A DNA stretch of 64,000 bases from Angelakisella massiliensis (GCF_900104675.1 NZ_LT629945.1:2036756-2100755), one strand, 5' to 3'. Numbered from the stretch's first letter, positions 7,030-14,938 are shown. Notes: a model not told the origin generated them from the letters alone. Translations and numbers: made by a program.

Positions 7030-7851
7030 TTATTTTTTTTGATAAACTGAAGGAGCCACCAGACGGAACAACGGATTGTGTCCCAGAGACTCCGAATGGC
7101 TGATGAACAAATATCCATTGGGGTTGAGTGCGTTGCAGAAGCGGGAAACCAGAGCATCCCTGGTTTCCTGATTAAAATAGATCATCACGTTGCGGCAGAA
7201 AATAACATCAAATTTTAATTTGAACTTAATGGGATCCATCAGGTTGAAGGAACGGAAAATAACATTTTTACGGATCACCGGAGCAACCGTATAGAGAGTG
7301 GAATCTACCTGTTTTACAAAATATTGTTTCAGCCATTGCTGGGGCATATCCGCAGGGAGCTGATAAACTCCGGCCTGGGCTTTGGCCAGGGCCTGCTGGG
7401 AAATGTCAGTAGCCAGAACCCGGGTATCCCACAGGGAGGCTTGGCTTCCAAAAAAATCCTTCAAATAGATGGACAGGGTATATGGCTCTTCACCGCTGGA
7501 GCATCCGGCGCTCCAAATGGACAGTGTATGATCTTTTTGATGCTTCTTGACCAGCTCCGGCAGGATATGGGACTGGAAAAAGGTAAAATGATCCTTTTCC
7601 CGAAGAAAATAGGTATAATTGGTTGTCAGCTTGTTGAGAACCAATTCCAGATCCGCAGGATCGCGGGTGGTGAACAGACGATCCAGAAAAGGATCCAGCT
7701 TGGTATAGCCTTTTTGTTTGAGAGCATGGGAAAGGCGGCCGGTGATCAAAGTCCTCTTTTTGCTCAGATCGATGCCATAGTTTTTTTGGATAAAGTCCAC
7801 CAGTCGTTGGAAATCTGCATCAGAGACAGTCAAATCATTGAAAAAATCCAT
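7030..7851 (-). CDS. cheR: Chemotaxis protein methyltransferase CheR
   Basis: CheR transfers methyl groups from S-adenosylmethionine to glutamates of chemoreceptors. The 273-residue protein has the N-terminal all-helical domain (residues ~1-75, including YGIDLSKKRTLITGRL). The methyltransferase domain follows, with the SAM-binding motif IWSAGCSSGEEPYTL, the acidic loop VLATDISQQAL and the motif FDVIFCRNVMIYF. No C-terminal receptor-tethering pentapeptide-binding TPR region is present. It follows cheW by 20 bp and shares the sigma-28-like promoter proposed upstream of cheA. Confidence 0.96.
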   Translation of the reverse strand: MDFFNDLTVSDADFQRLVDFIQKNYGIDLSKKRTLITGRLSHALKQKGYTKLDPFLDRLFTTRDPADLELVLNKLTTNYTYFLREKDHFTFFQSHILPELVKKHQKDHTLSIWSAGCSSGEEPYTLSIYLKDFFGSQASLWDTRVLATDISQQALAKAQAGVYQLPADMPQQWLKQYFVKQVDSTLYTVAPVIRKNVIFRSFNLMDPIKFKLKFDVIFCRNVMIYFNQETRDALVSRFCNALNPNGYLFISHSESLGHNPLFRLVAPSVYQKK

Positions 7852-7871
7852 GGTTTTCAGCCCTTTCCTCT

Positions 7872-8351
7872 TTAAGGCTGCCGCAGCAGTTGAGCGCAGT
7901 CCAACAACAGCATGGTCTGCTCATCCGACAGTGAGCACATGCCGGATACCAGCCCGTTGAGGGTTTTGGAAGGACTGGGAAGAATAGTGGAAGGATCCAG
8001 CTCAATGATTCTTTCCACGCTGTCTACCAGCAGGCCCAGGATATTGTCCTCGATGTTCAAAGTGACAATGCAGTCATTTTCCGTTTTTTCACCGCCCAGC
8101 ATGGAGCGGACATCAATAATGGGAATGATCTGTCCCCGCAGATTGATGATTCCCCGGATATAAGAGGGGACCAAAGGCAGTGTGGTGAAGGAATAGCCAT
8201 TGATGATCTCCAGAGTATATTTCACCTGCACGCCGAAAAGAAGCTGATTGGATGTGAACAAAAGATATTTCTCTTTTCTTTCCGCATCTTCCAATTCAGA
8301 TGGGACGGTCAAAGCGCCTTCTTCTGCTTCCACCAGATAATGCTCTTCCAT
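7872..8351 (-). CDS. cheW: Chemotaxis coupling protein CheW
   Basis: CheW links chemoreceptors to the CheA kinase. The 159-residue protein consists of one CheW domain with typical strands (KYLLFTSNQLLFGVQVKYTLEII, then RGIINLRGQIIPIIDVRSML and the LLVDSVERIIEL segment). About 20 acidic residues precede the domain. It begins three bases after the cheA stop, with AGGAGG overlapping the end of cheA, so translation is coupled. CheV, encoded near 37.6 kb, provides a second coupling module. Confidence 0.95.
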   Translation of the reverse strand: MEEHYLVEAEEGALTVPSELEDAERKEKYLLFTSNQLLFGVQVKYTLEIINGYSFTTLPLVPSYIRGIINLRGQIIPIIDVRSMLGGEKTENDCIVTLNIEDNILGLLVDSVERIIELDPSTILPSPSKTLNGLVSGMCSLSDEQTMLLLDCAQLLRQP

Positions 8352-8354
8352 ATT

Positions 8355-10466
8355 TTAAATGCCTCCTGTCTGTTCCAGAGCGGACAAGTAAAAATTGCCC
8401 ACATCCAGGATGATGCTGATGTTTCCGTCTCCCAGAATGGTGCAGCCGGCGATACCCCGCTGCTTGATGTTAAAGCTGTTGAGATAGGCGGGCAGAGGCT
8501 TGACCACAACCTGCTGTTCTCCCAGCAACTCGTCCACAAACAGACAATAAGAGCTTTCTCCGGCCTCCAGCCAGATGAGAATACCATCCTCAATGTTGGA
8601 ACGACCGCCTTCGATTTGATACAATTCATTCATTCTTATTACCGGGTAGAAGCTGCCCATTCTCTTGAACAGTTCTCCTCCCGCGGCATCATGGGTCAGA
8701 TCGGCGCTGGTTACCTTGAAGGACTGGCGGATGTTATGGATGGGAATGGTAAAGGTGGAAGGACCTACCGATACCTCCATACCATTCATAATAGCCATGG
8801 TCAGAGGGATTTTCAGGGTGGTGGTCATCCCTTTTCCAGGTTCGCTGGAAATGGTCACCGTTCCGCCGATATCCTCTACATTTTTCTTCACCACATCCAT
8901 GCCCACACCACGGCCGGAAAACTCTGTTACCTCTGTGTTGGTGGAAAAGCCGGGAGCAAGAAGGAAGTTGAGGATATCCTTGTGGGAATATTCCCTGTCG
9001 GGCGAAGCAAGCCCCTGACGGATGGCTTTGTTGAGGGTCTTTTCATAATTTACCCCCTGTCCGTCATCCTTGACCTCAATGATCACTTCGCTGCCGGTAT
9101 GGCGGGCGGAAAGAATGATTTCGCCCACAGGATCCTTTCCGGCGGCGATCCGCTCTTCAGCGGTGCACTCGATACCGTGGTCCATGGAATTGCGGACAAT
9201 ATGCATGATAGGATCGCCGATGCTGTCCACAATGGTTTTATCTACCTCAGTGTCCTCGCCCACCAGGGTCAAACGAGCCTGCTTGTTGAGCTTTTTGCAC
9301 ATGTCTCTTACAATACGGTTCATCTTTTGGAAAGTGCCGGAAACGGGCACCATCCGCAGAGACATGGACACGTCCTGCAGCTCATCGGTCAGCTTGCGCA
9401 GCTGTCTGGTGGATTTGGTGAAAGCATCCAGCTTCAGTCCTTTCAGATCAGGGGAAGAGGTGATCATGGATTCGGTAATCACGATCTCTCCCACTACAGC
9501 AGCCAGATGGTCCAGCTTACTGAGATTGACGCTGATCAAGCTTTCCTTGTGGTGGCTGACGCCTTCGGTCTTGGCGGCAGCGGCCGGTACAGGAGCAGCA
9601 GGCGGGGCCTTTTCGATTTGAGGAGTTTCCGCAGCAGCGGATACAGGCTGTGCCGCGGGAACTGGCGCAGCAGCAACAGCAGCGGGAGTGGGGGCAGGAG
9701 CAGGAGCGGGGGCGGGAGCAGGCTGGTCAATGGCCTGATAGGTGCGTACTGCTCCGGCGCCGGTGACTGCGTGAATGGCATTGTCCCGGTCCGTCTGATT
9801 ACGGAAGCAGAGGAGAAAACCGGATTCCGCAATCTGGGCTGCGGTAGCAGAGTTATGCTCCACATCCGCGGGCTCAAAGGAAAAATCAGATTCACCGCAG
9901 ATTTCCTGAATGGAAGTCACCAGCATCAGGGCCCGCAAATTTTCCATTCCGCAGCCTTCGTCGAAAAATACCTGCAGGCAATAGGGGAATCCCGGCTCGG
10001 ACGAAACGGCCCCCTGGGAGGCCCCGGAGGAGGCGGACTTGTCAGGAGAAGCATTTGGTGAAATTTGCTCAATAAAGCTATTAATCTTTTGCTGTAAGCT
10101 GTCGATATTTTGTGTTAGAGGTTGTCCATTTTCGATTTGTTCCATCTGGGAACGGAAGAAGTCAATGGTCTGAAACAACAGATCAAACAGTTCCGGACGC
10201 AGTGCCTCGGGAACGACGGAGATGGATTTTTCCCGAATAATGGCAAACATATCCTCCGCCCGGTGCGCGATGGTCATCAGTGAGTTGAATTCCATCATGG
10301 CCGCGGAACCTTTGATGGTGTGCATAATGCGGAAGATGGTATTGATATCCTCGTCGGAAAATGTGTCCTCTTGCTCAGCGGCAAGTACGATGCTGTCCAA
10401 TTGTTCCAGCAGACCGTTGGTTTCATACAGAAATGCTTCCAGAATGCTGTCGTTACCTGTATCCAT
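8355..10466 (-). CDS. cheA: Chemotaxis histidine kinase CheA
   Basis: CheA autophosphorylates and passes phosphate to CheY, CheB and CheV. The preferred start is the ATG ending at 10466 (703 aa), because AAAGGAAGG lies nine bases upstream; an ATG eight codons further up overlaps that site. Domains are: Hpt with His49 in FRIMHTIKGSAA; a CheY-binding P2-like region (LQVFFDEGCGMENLRALM); an Ala/Pro-rich linker of about 70 residues; the dimerization domain; the HATPase with N-box MHIVRNSMDHGIE and G-boxes VKDDGQGV and GRGVGMDVV; and a C-terminal CheW-like domain. A sigma-28-like promoter lies 38-65 bp upstream. Confidence 0.96.
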   Translation of the reverse strand: MDTGNDSILEAFLYETNGLLEQLDSIVLAAEQEDTFSDEDINTIFRIMHTIKGSAAMMEFNSLMTIAHRAEDMFAIIREKSISVVPEALRPELFDLLFQTIDFFRSQMEQIENGQPLTQNIDSLQQKINSFIEQISPNASPDKSASSGASQGAVSSEPGFPYCLQVFFDEGCGMENLRALMLVTSIQEICGESDFSFEPADVEHNSATAAQIAESGFLLCFRNQTDRDNAIHAVTGAGAVRTYQAIDQPAPAPAPAPAPTPAAVAAAPVPAAQPVSAAAETPQIEKAPPAAPVPAAAAKTEGVSHHKESLISVNLSKLDHLAAVVGEIVITESMITSSPDLKGLKLDAFTKSTRQLRKLTDELQDVSMSLRMVPVSGTFQKMNRIVRDMCKKLNKQARLTLVGEDTEVDKTIVDSIGDPIMHIVRNSMDHGIECTAEERIAAGKDPVGEIILSARHTGSEVIIEVKDDGQGVNYEKTLNKAIRQGLASPDREYSHKDILNFLLAPGFSTNTEVTEFSGRGVGMDVVKKNVEDIGGTVTISSEPGKGMTTTLKIPLTMAIMNGMEVSVGPSTFTIPIHNIRQSFKVTSADLTHDAAGGELFKRMGSFYPVIRMNELYQIEGGRSNIEDGILIWLEAGESSYCLFVDELLGEQQVVVKPLPAYLNSFNIKQRGIAGCTILGDGNISIILDVGNFYLSALEQTGGI

Positions 10467-10503
10467 AAGCAGAATCCTTCCTTTTAACATAACTTCTGCT
10501 TAT

Positions 10504-10530
10504 TTATCGGCTCATTTTCTTAAAAAATAA
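10504..10530 (-). promoter_or_regulatory. Sigma-28-like promoter of the cheA operon
   Basis: On the minus strand the -10 element GCCGATAA (bases 10511-10504) matches seven of eight positions of the sigma-28/SigD consensus GCCGATAT. A weaker -35, TTAT, lies 15 bp upstream (10530-10527). The start of transcription would be about 30 bp before the cheA ATG. This agrees with chemotaxis genes being late flagellar genes, and sigD is present at 34145. Confidence 0.5.
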
Positions 10531-10628
10531 GACCGGGCTGAAGCAAATGTGAAGCTGCTGTCTGTGGCAAAGGGAAAACAGATGAAGAGGATAGATCAGA
10601 TCAAAAACAGGAAAGCAAGGGTGATACC

Positions 10629-12074
10629 ATGGCAAACCTGATGGGAGTGACAAATCCGGTTCCCAATTATGATGGAGCCAATAATAATCGTGTTGCATCC
10701 GCAACAGTCAAACCGACGGATACCACGGTGCAAAATATACCGGATGCCACTCAGGTAGGGCGCAGCGATGCTAGGACGGAGGCAAACGGTGCTAAAAACA
10801 CATTGCAGCCCGGCGTACATCGTTACGATTCCAATCTGCAATTTTATCTTCAGGTGCTGCGGGAGGCTCCTGATGTTCAGGAGGAGATGGCCCGTGCCAT
10901 CAATGGGCTGCGGGGACAGATTTCCGCGCCGGGATTGTCGGAGGGAATTGCCCAGGAAATGGCCGGGTTCCTTCAAATGCTCCATCTGGATGCCGATGGA
11001 TTCCGCAAGTTTTTTCTGCGGCAGATGGAAGCCGGCAATCGCTTTTCCGGTCCGCTGCTTTCTTTGCTGCGGCAGGAGTATCAAAAAATGTCCGGGGAAA
11101 ATGTGCATCGGGCCATACTCCTTTTTCTCAAACGATACAGCGATTTTTCCTCCAGTGAGCATATTGCGAATAATCTTTCGATGCTGCTCAAGCAGCTTTG
11201 TGAGCATATGCCTAAAAGCTGGGCCGGACGTCTGGTGGAGATGTCTGCCCAATTGGAAAACGGTCTGAAAGCGGGCAGCCGGGAAGAGAATCTGAAGCTG
11301 CTTCAGAGCAAGATCATGCCTTATCTGGCAGCTTATGTGGAACGGACCCACGATATGGGTACGGCCAGAAAGCTCATCAGCCTTTTGATGCTCAATGTCA
11401 CCCGATATGAAAATGGTGACGAGAAAGGGCTGCTGATGGCGTTCCGGCAGCTGAGCGGCTACAATGACTTTTTATCCGGTCTGAACAAGCTGGATGACGC
11501 GGCGCTGCTGAAGCTGCTCAAGGACAACAGCTTTACCCAGGCGGTAAGCGAGGACGTATTTGCCCGCCGGTTCGCCCAGCTGAGCGCCAAAGCCCTGCGG
11601 GGAGAATTTGGAAGCCAGGCCAAAGAGGCGTTCCAGGAGATTCTCCGGGCGATCCTCCTGAATGAAAGTGTGTATATGCCGCTGCGCCATGGCATTATTC
11701 CCATGGAGTGGGAAAATAAAATGGTGTATGCAGAGTATTGGGTGGATCCGGACGCGGAAAAATCCCAGGGTCATAACAGCGCCAAGGGCGGATCAGGCAA
11801 AGCGCAGTTCCTGTTTAAGATGGATGTACAGGATCTGGGATTTTTGGAACTGGCCATTGCCTCTCAGGAGGAGCAGGTGGACCTGGAGGTATATGGTCCG
11901 GCCAAGCTGGCAGAGCATCAGGCGCTGGTGGCGGAGGATTTACGGAATATTTTGGAGGATCATGGCTTGAAGGGAAAAAATATTCGTGTGGCCAAGGCGG
12001 AAAAACCGTTGGCCATTACCGATGTGTTCCCGGGTCTGTTTGAAGGGAAGCGAAGCGTCAATGTCAAAATCTGA
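10629..12074 (+). CDS. FliK-like flagellar hook-length-control family protein
   Basis: The protein has 481 residues. The first ~60 are disordered and followed by a long helical region. The last ~100 (FLFKMDVQDLGFLELAIAS ... AEHQALVAEDLRNILEDHGLKGKNIRV) resemble the C-terminal Flg_hook domain of FliK, which interacts with the FlhB cytoplasmic domain to switch export specificity. A canonical fliK is present at 20595, so this is a second family member. The next gene encodes a stand-alone FlhB C-terminal-like protein, a natural partner, and the two overlap by 14 bp. The exact role is not known. Confidence 0.65.
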   Translation: MANLMGVTNPVPNYDGANNNRVASATVKPTDTTVQNIPDATQVGRSDARTEANGAKNTLQPGVHRYDSNLQFYLQVLREAPDVQEEMARAINGLRGQISAPGLSEGIAQEMAGFLQMLHLDADGFRKFFLRQMEAGNRFSGPLLSLLRQEYQKMSGENVHRAILLFLKRYSDFSSSEHIANNLSMLLKQLCEHMPKSWAGRLVEMSAQLENGLKAGSREENLKLLQSKIMPYLAAYVERTHDMGTARKLISLLMLNVTRYENGDEKGLLMAFRQLSGYNDFLSGLNKLDDAALLKLLKDNSFTQAVSEDVFARRFAQLSAKALRGEFGSQAKEAFQEILRAILLNESVYMPLRHGIIPMEWENKMVYAEYWVDPDAEKSQGHNSAKGGSGKAQFLFKMDVQDLGFLELAIASQEEQVDLEVYGPAKLAEHQALVAEDLRNILEDHGLKGKNIRVAKAEKPLAITDVFPGLFEGKRSVNVKI

Positions 12075-12411
12075 TTCCGCTGCCCGCTCAAAAGCAGAGC
12101 GTGCGGTTGCGCTTCAATATGGGGCGGATAAAGGTGTGCCGGTGATTGTTGCCTCTGGAATGGGCAACCTGGCGGAAAAAATGGTAGAGGTGGCCATGGA
12201 AAACGGTGTACCCGTTTATGAGGACAACTCCCTTGCCACCATTCTCTCCCAGATGGAGCTGGGACGGGAGATTCCGGAAGAGCTGTATGAGGCGATTGTG
12301 GATATTTATCTTTATTTTCTCAATTTTGATCCCAGTGATCCGGAGAAATACAGAAGACAGCGTCAGGAAAGAATGGCTCAGTCACAGCAGAAAGGCGGGG
12401 GACAATCATGA
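12061..12411 (+). CDS. Stand-alone FlhB C-terminal-domain-like protein
   Basis: The start at ATG 12061 overlaps the previous gene by 14 bp and gives 116 residues. The core, AVALQYGADKGVPVIVASGMGNLAEKMVEVA followed by PVYEDNSLATILSQMELGREIP and PEELYEAIVDIY, corresponds to the cytoplasmic C-terminal domain of FlhB (EscU/YscU superfamily) without the membrane part. The NPTH autocleavage sequence is missing, which is usual for these small paralogues. Small FlhB-like proteins are known in Firmicutes flagellar loci and can partly substitute for the FlhB C-domain. The full FlhB is at 30937. The end of the gene overlaps the PilZ gene by four bases (ATGA). Confidence 0.82.
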   Translation: MSKSDSAARSKAERAVALQYGADKGVPVIVASGMGNLAEKMVEVAMENGVPVYEDNSLATILSQMELGREIPEELYEAIVDIYLYFLNFDPSDPEKYRRQRQERMAQSQQKGGGQS

Positions 12412-12995
12412 CTTATAGATATCTGATCCTGGACAGCAAGGGCAGACCGGTAGCCCATTGCACATCTTTCCAGGGACTGGACGCGCCCACCTGGCAGCTG
12501 CAAGTGGACCCGGAGGATCTGGAATGCGTGATGGGGCACACCAGCATCAGGCTGGTGGGTACCTCCGACAAATATATTGCCGCGGAAGGCCAGATCCTTC
12601 GCTGGAATGGTCATTCCGTTTTGGTGAAAGCTGTGCGGGAACTGGACGGAAACCTCCGTAAGAATCTGCGGATGCCAGTGCGTTTTCCCAGTTTTTTGTA
12701 TCCCATTACCGGCAAGTGGCAGGGACGCCGTCCAATTCTCAGCCATGATTTAAGCTGCGGCGGAATTGCCTTTTATTGTGGACAGCCGCTGGAGGAAGGG
12801 GAAGTGGCTCAGCTGGTGGTACCGGTGACAGCTCAGCCATTGCTGCTCTCTGTAACCATTTTGCACCGCAATCAGTCGGAGGAGCAGGTGCCTCTCTATG
12901 GTGCCAGGTTTACAGATCTTCTCCGTGAAGAGGAAAGCATGATCCGGGAAGCGGTATTCAATCTGCAGCTGCATCATCCCTGCAGCGGATCATAA
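12408..12995 (+). CDS. PilZ-domain protein, predicted c-di-GMP effector
   Basis: The 195-residue protein has an N-terminal beta-rich region (residues ~1-80, YcgR-N-like) and a PilZ domain. The c-di-GMP-binding arginine motif appears in NLRKNLRMPVRF (a spaced Arg pattern close to RxxxR), and the second motif is HDLSCGGIAFYC (D/NxSxxG). Proteins of this architecture bind c-di-GMP and brake or modulate flagellar motors. It forms a three-gene unit with the FliK-like and FlhB-like proteins (four-base overlap), between the che genes and the fla/che operon. A hairpin about 220 bp downstream may end the transcript. Confidence 0.85.
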   Translation: MTYRYLILDSKGRPVAHCTSFQGLDAPTWQLQVDPEDLECVMGHTSIRLVGTSDKYIAAEGQILRWNGHSVLVKAVRELDGNLRKNLRMPVRFPSFLYPITGKWQGRRPILSHDLSCGGIAFYCGQPLEEGEVAQLVVPVTAQPLLLSVTILHRNQSEEQVPLYGARFTDLLREEESMIREAVFNLQLHHPCSGS

Positions 12996-13212
12996 AAGCA
13001 ATCCGGATTCCTTGTTTGCCCAAAAGCCAAAAGGTGTGGTCAGCAAGATAGTTTTTCTGCTGGCCAGCGGAAGAAACAGTGCTGCTTGGGACTGCTGAGC
13101 AGCGGCAGGCGGCGAAAGAGAAAAGGTTCGGGCTTTATTTGTTTGAGTGAAAATTTGATCAGTATGATTTCCTCTTGTCCCACACAGCTGAAATCATGTC
13201 AGATGGTACCGA

Positions 13213-13247
13213 GGCCCTCGCCGGCGATTATAACGGTGAGGGTCTTT
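13213..13247 (+). terminator. Hairpin, possible terminator of the PilZ operon
   Basis: An 11-bp stem with two G-U pairs has arms GGCCCTCGCCG (13213-13223) and CGGTGAGGGTC (13234-13244), with only TTT following. The weak T-run makes this a doubtful terminator, but it is the best candidate downstream of the PilZ gene. Confidence 0.4.
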
Positions 13248-13720
13248 GGCAGGGCGAAAGGAAAACCGAAAAGAACAGTGCTCCCAAGATCCGGCAAGAG
13301 CAGCTTTCATATGTTCTGTAAAGGTTATGCATTGTGGGTATCCCATTCAGCCAACACAAACACATTAATAAACAGAAGATTGGGAGCATTTTACCCCTCT
13401 GTTGTGCTCCGCTGGCTTTTGGGAGACTGTGTACGGGAGCAAAGGAAATTTGGTGTACCGGTTTTGCAGCAGATAACGGAGGAAGATCAGTCAAAACAAT
13501 ATCTGGTGCCCTGTGGCTGTGCAGTTATACAGGTGCAGTGCTGGAAACAAGATGTCCGTTTGTAAGAATTTTTGTACAAAAAGAAAAGCGGGTTAGTCAT
13601 TTGGCAGATGCTTTGGGGCGGCGAAGCGTCGGTACAATCTGTGTCTGTATAGTGTTACAGACAAAAGCAGTGCAGGCACCGGGGGTCCCTTGGGCTGACC
13701 ACGGGAAGACTGAAATGACA

Positions 13721-13740
13721 ACATAATTGGTACATTATGT
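13721..13740. promoter_or_regulatory. Palindrome 1 (ACATAAT-N6-ATTATGT)
   Basis: The arms are ACATAAT (13721-13727) and ATTATGT (13734-13740). The same two half-sites recur at 13986-14004 with a 5-bp spacer, 264.5 bp away centre to centre. Identical 7-bp half-sites before the flagellar operon suggest an operator for a dimeric regulator. Confidence 0.5.
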
Positions 13741-13835
13741 CGTTTTCGAGGTCAAGGAGAGATGGTTTTTAAGAAATAAAGTCATATACCCTATATTAAA
13801 TTTTACATAGATTACACAAAAAATTAGGTGACGGC

Positions 13836-13856
13836 AATTTATTGTAACAATAAATT
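13836..13856. repeat. 9-bp perfect inverted repeat in the flgB upstream region
   Basis: Arms AATTTATTG (13836-13844) and CAATAAATT (13848-13856) flank a 3-bp centre. It is AT-rich and differs from the ACATAAT palindromes. A regulator site or small RNA hairpin is possible. It lies about 47 bp upstream of the TATAAT at 13903. Confidence 0.4.
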
Positions 13857-13879
13857 CACACCTTATCTGACAACATTCG

Positions 13880-13908
13880 TGCAAAAGGTAAAAAATTGTT
13901 TGTATAAT
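13880..13908 (+). promoter_or_regulatory. Possible sigma-A promoter of the fla/che operon
   Basis: A perfect -10 TATAAT lies at 13903-13908, with a poor -35 (TGCAAA, 13880-13885) at 17-bp spacing. The weak -35 would suit an activator-dependent promoter. The leader to flgB would be about 175 nt and would contain palindrome 2. Confidence 0.4.
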
Positions 13909-13983
13909 CGGTACAACCTTGAAAAGCTGAGATGAATGGTCTAAAATATAAATCGCGTTGATAAAACCGTGGAACCGGTTTAG

Positions 13984-14006
13984 TAACATAATGTGTCATT
14001 ATGTTA
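13984..14006. promoter_or_regulatory. Palindrome 2 (TAACATAATG-TGT-CATTATGTTA)
   Basis: This is a perfect 10-bp inverted repeat with a 3-bp centre. It contains the same ACATAAT and ATTATGT half-sites as palindrome 1 at 13721. It lies about 75 bp downstream of the proposed -10 and 84 bp before flgB, so a bound repressor here could block elongation, or the RNA could fold. Confidence 0.5.
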
Positions 14007-14031
14007 TTGGCGCACAATTTTTTTGAGCCGT

Positions 14032-14050
14032 AGATGTCGAAAGATGTCGA
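14032..14050 (+). repeat. Tandem direct repeat AGATGTCGA x2
   Basis: AGATGTCGA occurs at 14032-14040 and again at 14042-14050, a 10-bp period that places both copies on the same DNA face. The repeats sit 40 bp upstream of the flgB start, close to the AAAGGAG ribosome-binding site, and could bind a regulator. Confidence 0.4.
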
Positions 14051-14089
14051 GATATCGCTCTCAAATTAGACAAAGGAGCTAAAAAAATC

Positions 14090-14476
14090 ATGAGTTTCAT
14101 GATTACTAACTCAAATTTGCTCATGCAGAGGTCAATGGAATATTTATGGACGAAGCAGTCCTGTATACTGAATAACATTGCAAATATAGAGACCCCTGGA
14201 TACAAAAATCAATATGTAACCTTTGAAGATTCACTGGAAAAAGCCATTCAAAACGCTGCACAAAAGTCCAAATGCACCTCTTCTTCCTTCCGTCAGGCGA
14301 TTGAAGATTCTGCTGTTGAGGTGCACCAGGCGGACGAAAGTGCAAGAATGGATGACAATGGTGTGAATATCACAGAGCAGGCAGTGGAATTGGCGAGAAA
14401 TGGATACCAGCTGCAATATGTGATGGATGCCATTTCCAGTGATTTTTCATTGCTCCGTACAGCGATTCGTGGATAA
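14090..14476 (+). CDS. flgB: Flagellar basal-body rod protein FlgB
   Basis: FlgB is the proximal rod subunit of the flagellar basal body. The 128-residue protein has the N-terminal rod motif NNIANIETPGYK (residues ~28-39) and the C-terminal helix typical of FlgB (ARNGYQLQYVMDAISSDFSLLRTAI). It is exported without a cleaved signal by the flagellar type III apparatus. It is the first gene of the ~26-kb fla/che operon, with AAAGGAG before the ATG and AT-rich regulatory DNA upstream. Length and motif agree with the family. Confidence 0.95.
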   Translation: MSFMITNSNLLMQRSMEYLWTKQSCILNNIANIETPGYKNQYVTFEDSLEKAIQNAAQKSKCTSSSFRQAIEDSAVEVHQADESARMDDNGVNITEQAVELARNGYQLQYVMDAISSDFSLLRTAIRG

Positions 14477-14488
14477 GGAGGATGCGTG

Positions 14489-14938
14489 ATGGCTTTTCTG
14501 AATTCAATGAGCATAGTGGGTTCCGGATTGACGGCGCAGCAGGCGAGACTGGATGTAATTTCAGAAAACATCACTAACGTCAACACCACACGCACCGAAG
14601 AGGGAGGCGCCTATCGTCGTAAGATGGTGGTGCTGGAAACCCAGGGCGCGCAGACGCCTTTCGAGACGATTCTCAACCGGGCCAGAGGAAATGCGGATAA
14701 TGGTACCCGGGGCGGCGTCAGAGTAGCGGAAATTGTGGAAGATGATTCGGATCTGAAGCTGGAATATGATCCCACCCATCCCGACGCCAACGAGGATGGG
14801 TATGTGGAGCTGCCCAATGTAGACCTGATTAAAGAGATGGCGGATGCCATGGCGGTCAACCAGGCTTACGCAGCCAATGTCACCGCCTTCAATGTACTCA
14901 AGCAGGTGGTCGCAAAAGGTCTGGAAATCGGAAGATAA
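14489..14938 (+). CDS. flgC: Flagellar basal-body rod protein FlgC
   Basis: FlgC is a proximal rod subunit that assembles with FlgB and FliE. With the ATG at 14489 (AAGGAGG seven bases upstream; a GTG lies one codon before) the protein has 149 residues. The N-terminal motif GLTAQQARLDVISENITNVNT and the C-terminal YVELPNVDLIKEMADAMAVNQAYAANV are classical. It follows flgB by 12 bp. Nothing unusual is seen. Confidence 0.95.
   Translation: MAFLNSMSIVGSGLTAQQARLDVISENITNVNTTRTEEGGAYRRKMVVLETQGAQTPFETILNRARGNADNGTRGGVRVAEIVEDDSDLKLEYDPTHPDANEDGYVELPNVDLIKEMADAMAVNQAYAANVTAFNVLKQVVAKGLEIGR

Larger units (their letters stand above)
12996..14089 (+). other. 1.1-kb non-coding region before the fla/che operon
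   Basis: No convincing gene is seen here. Frames of 130-160 codons exist near 13086-13726, but they lack ribosome-binding sites and have irregular composition. The first half is GC-rich and holds a hairpin at 13213-13244 with a short T-run. From about 13740 the DNA becomes AT-rich and carries two related palindromes, a TATAAT, another palindrome and a tandem 10-bp repeat; these are listed separately. The region probably holds the promoter and operators of the 26-kb fla/che operon, perhaps with a long leader RNA. Confidence 0.6.

Noticed and set aside
8340-10061. 573-codon plus-strand frame opposite cheA
   Set aside because: It mirrors the cheA coding sequence and has the low-complexity composition of an antisense frame; no ribosome-binding site.
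13086-13726. Two overlapping frames of 159 and 130 codons in the region before flgB
   Set aside because: No ribosome-binding site, irregular Cys- and Trp-containing composition, no recognisable domain; kept as non-coding.
13560-13740. Possible c-di-GMP riboswitch upstream of the flagellar operon
   Set aside because: I could not find the conserved GEMM segments or the tetraloop-receptor arrangement; c-di-GMP proteins nearby are not sufficient evidence.
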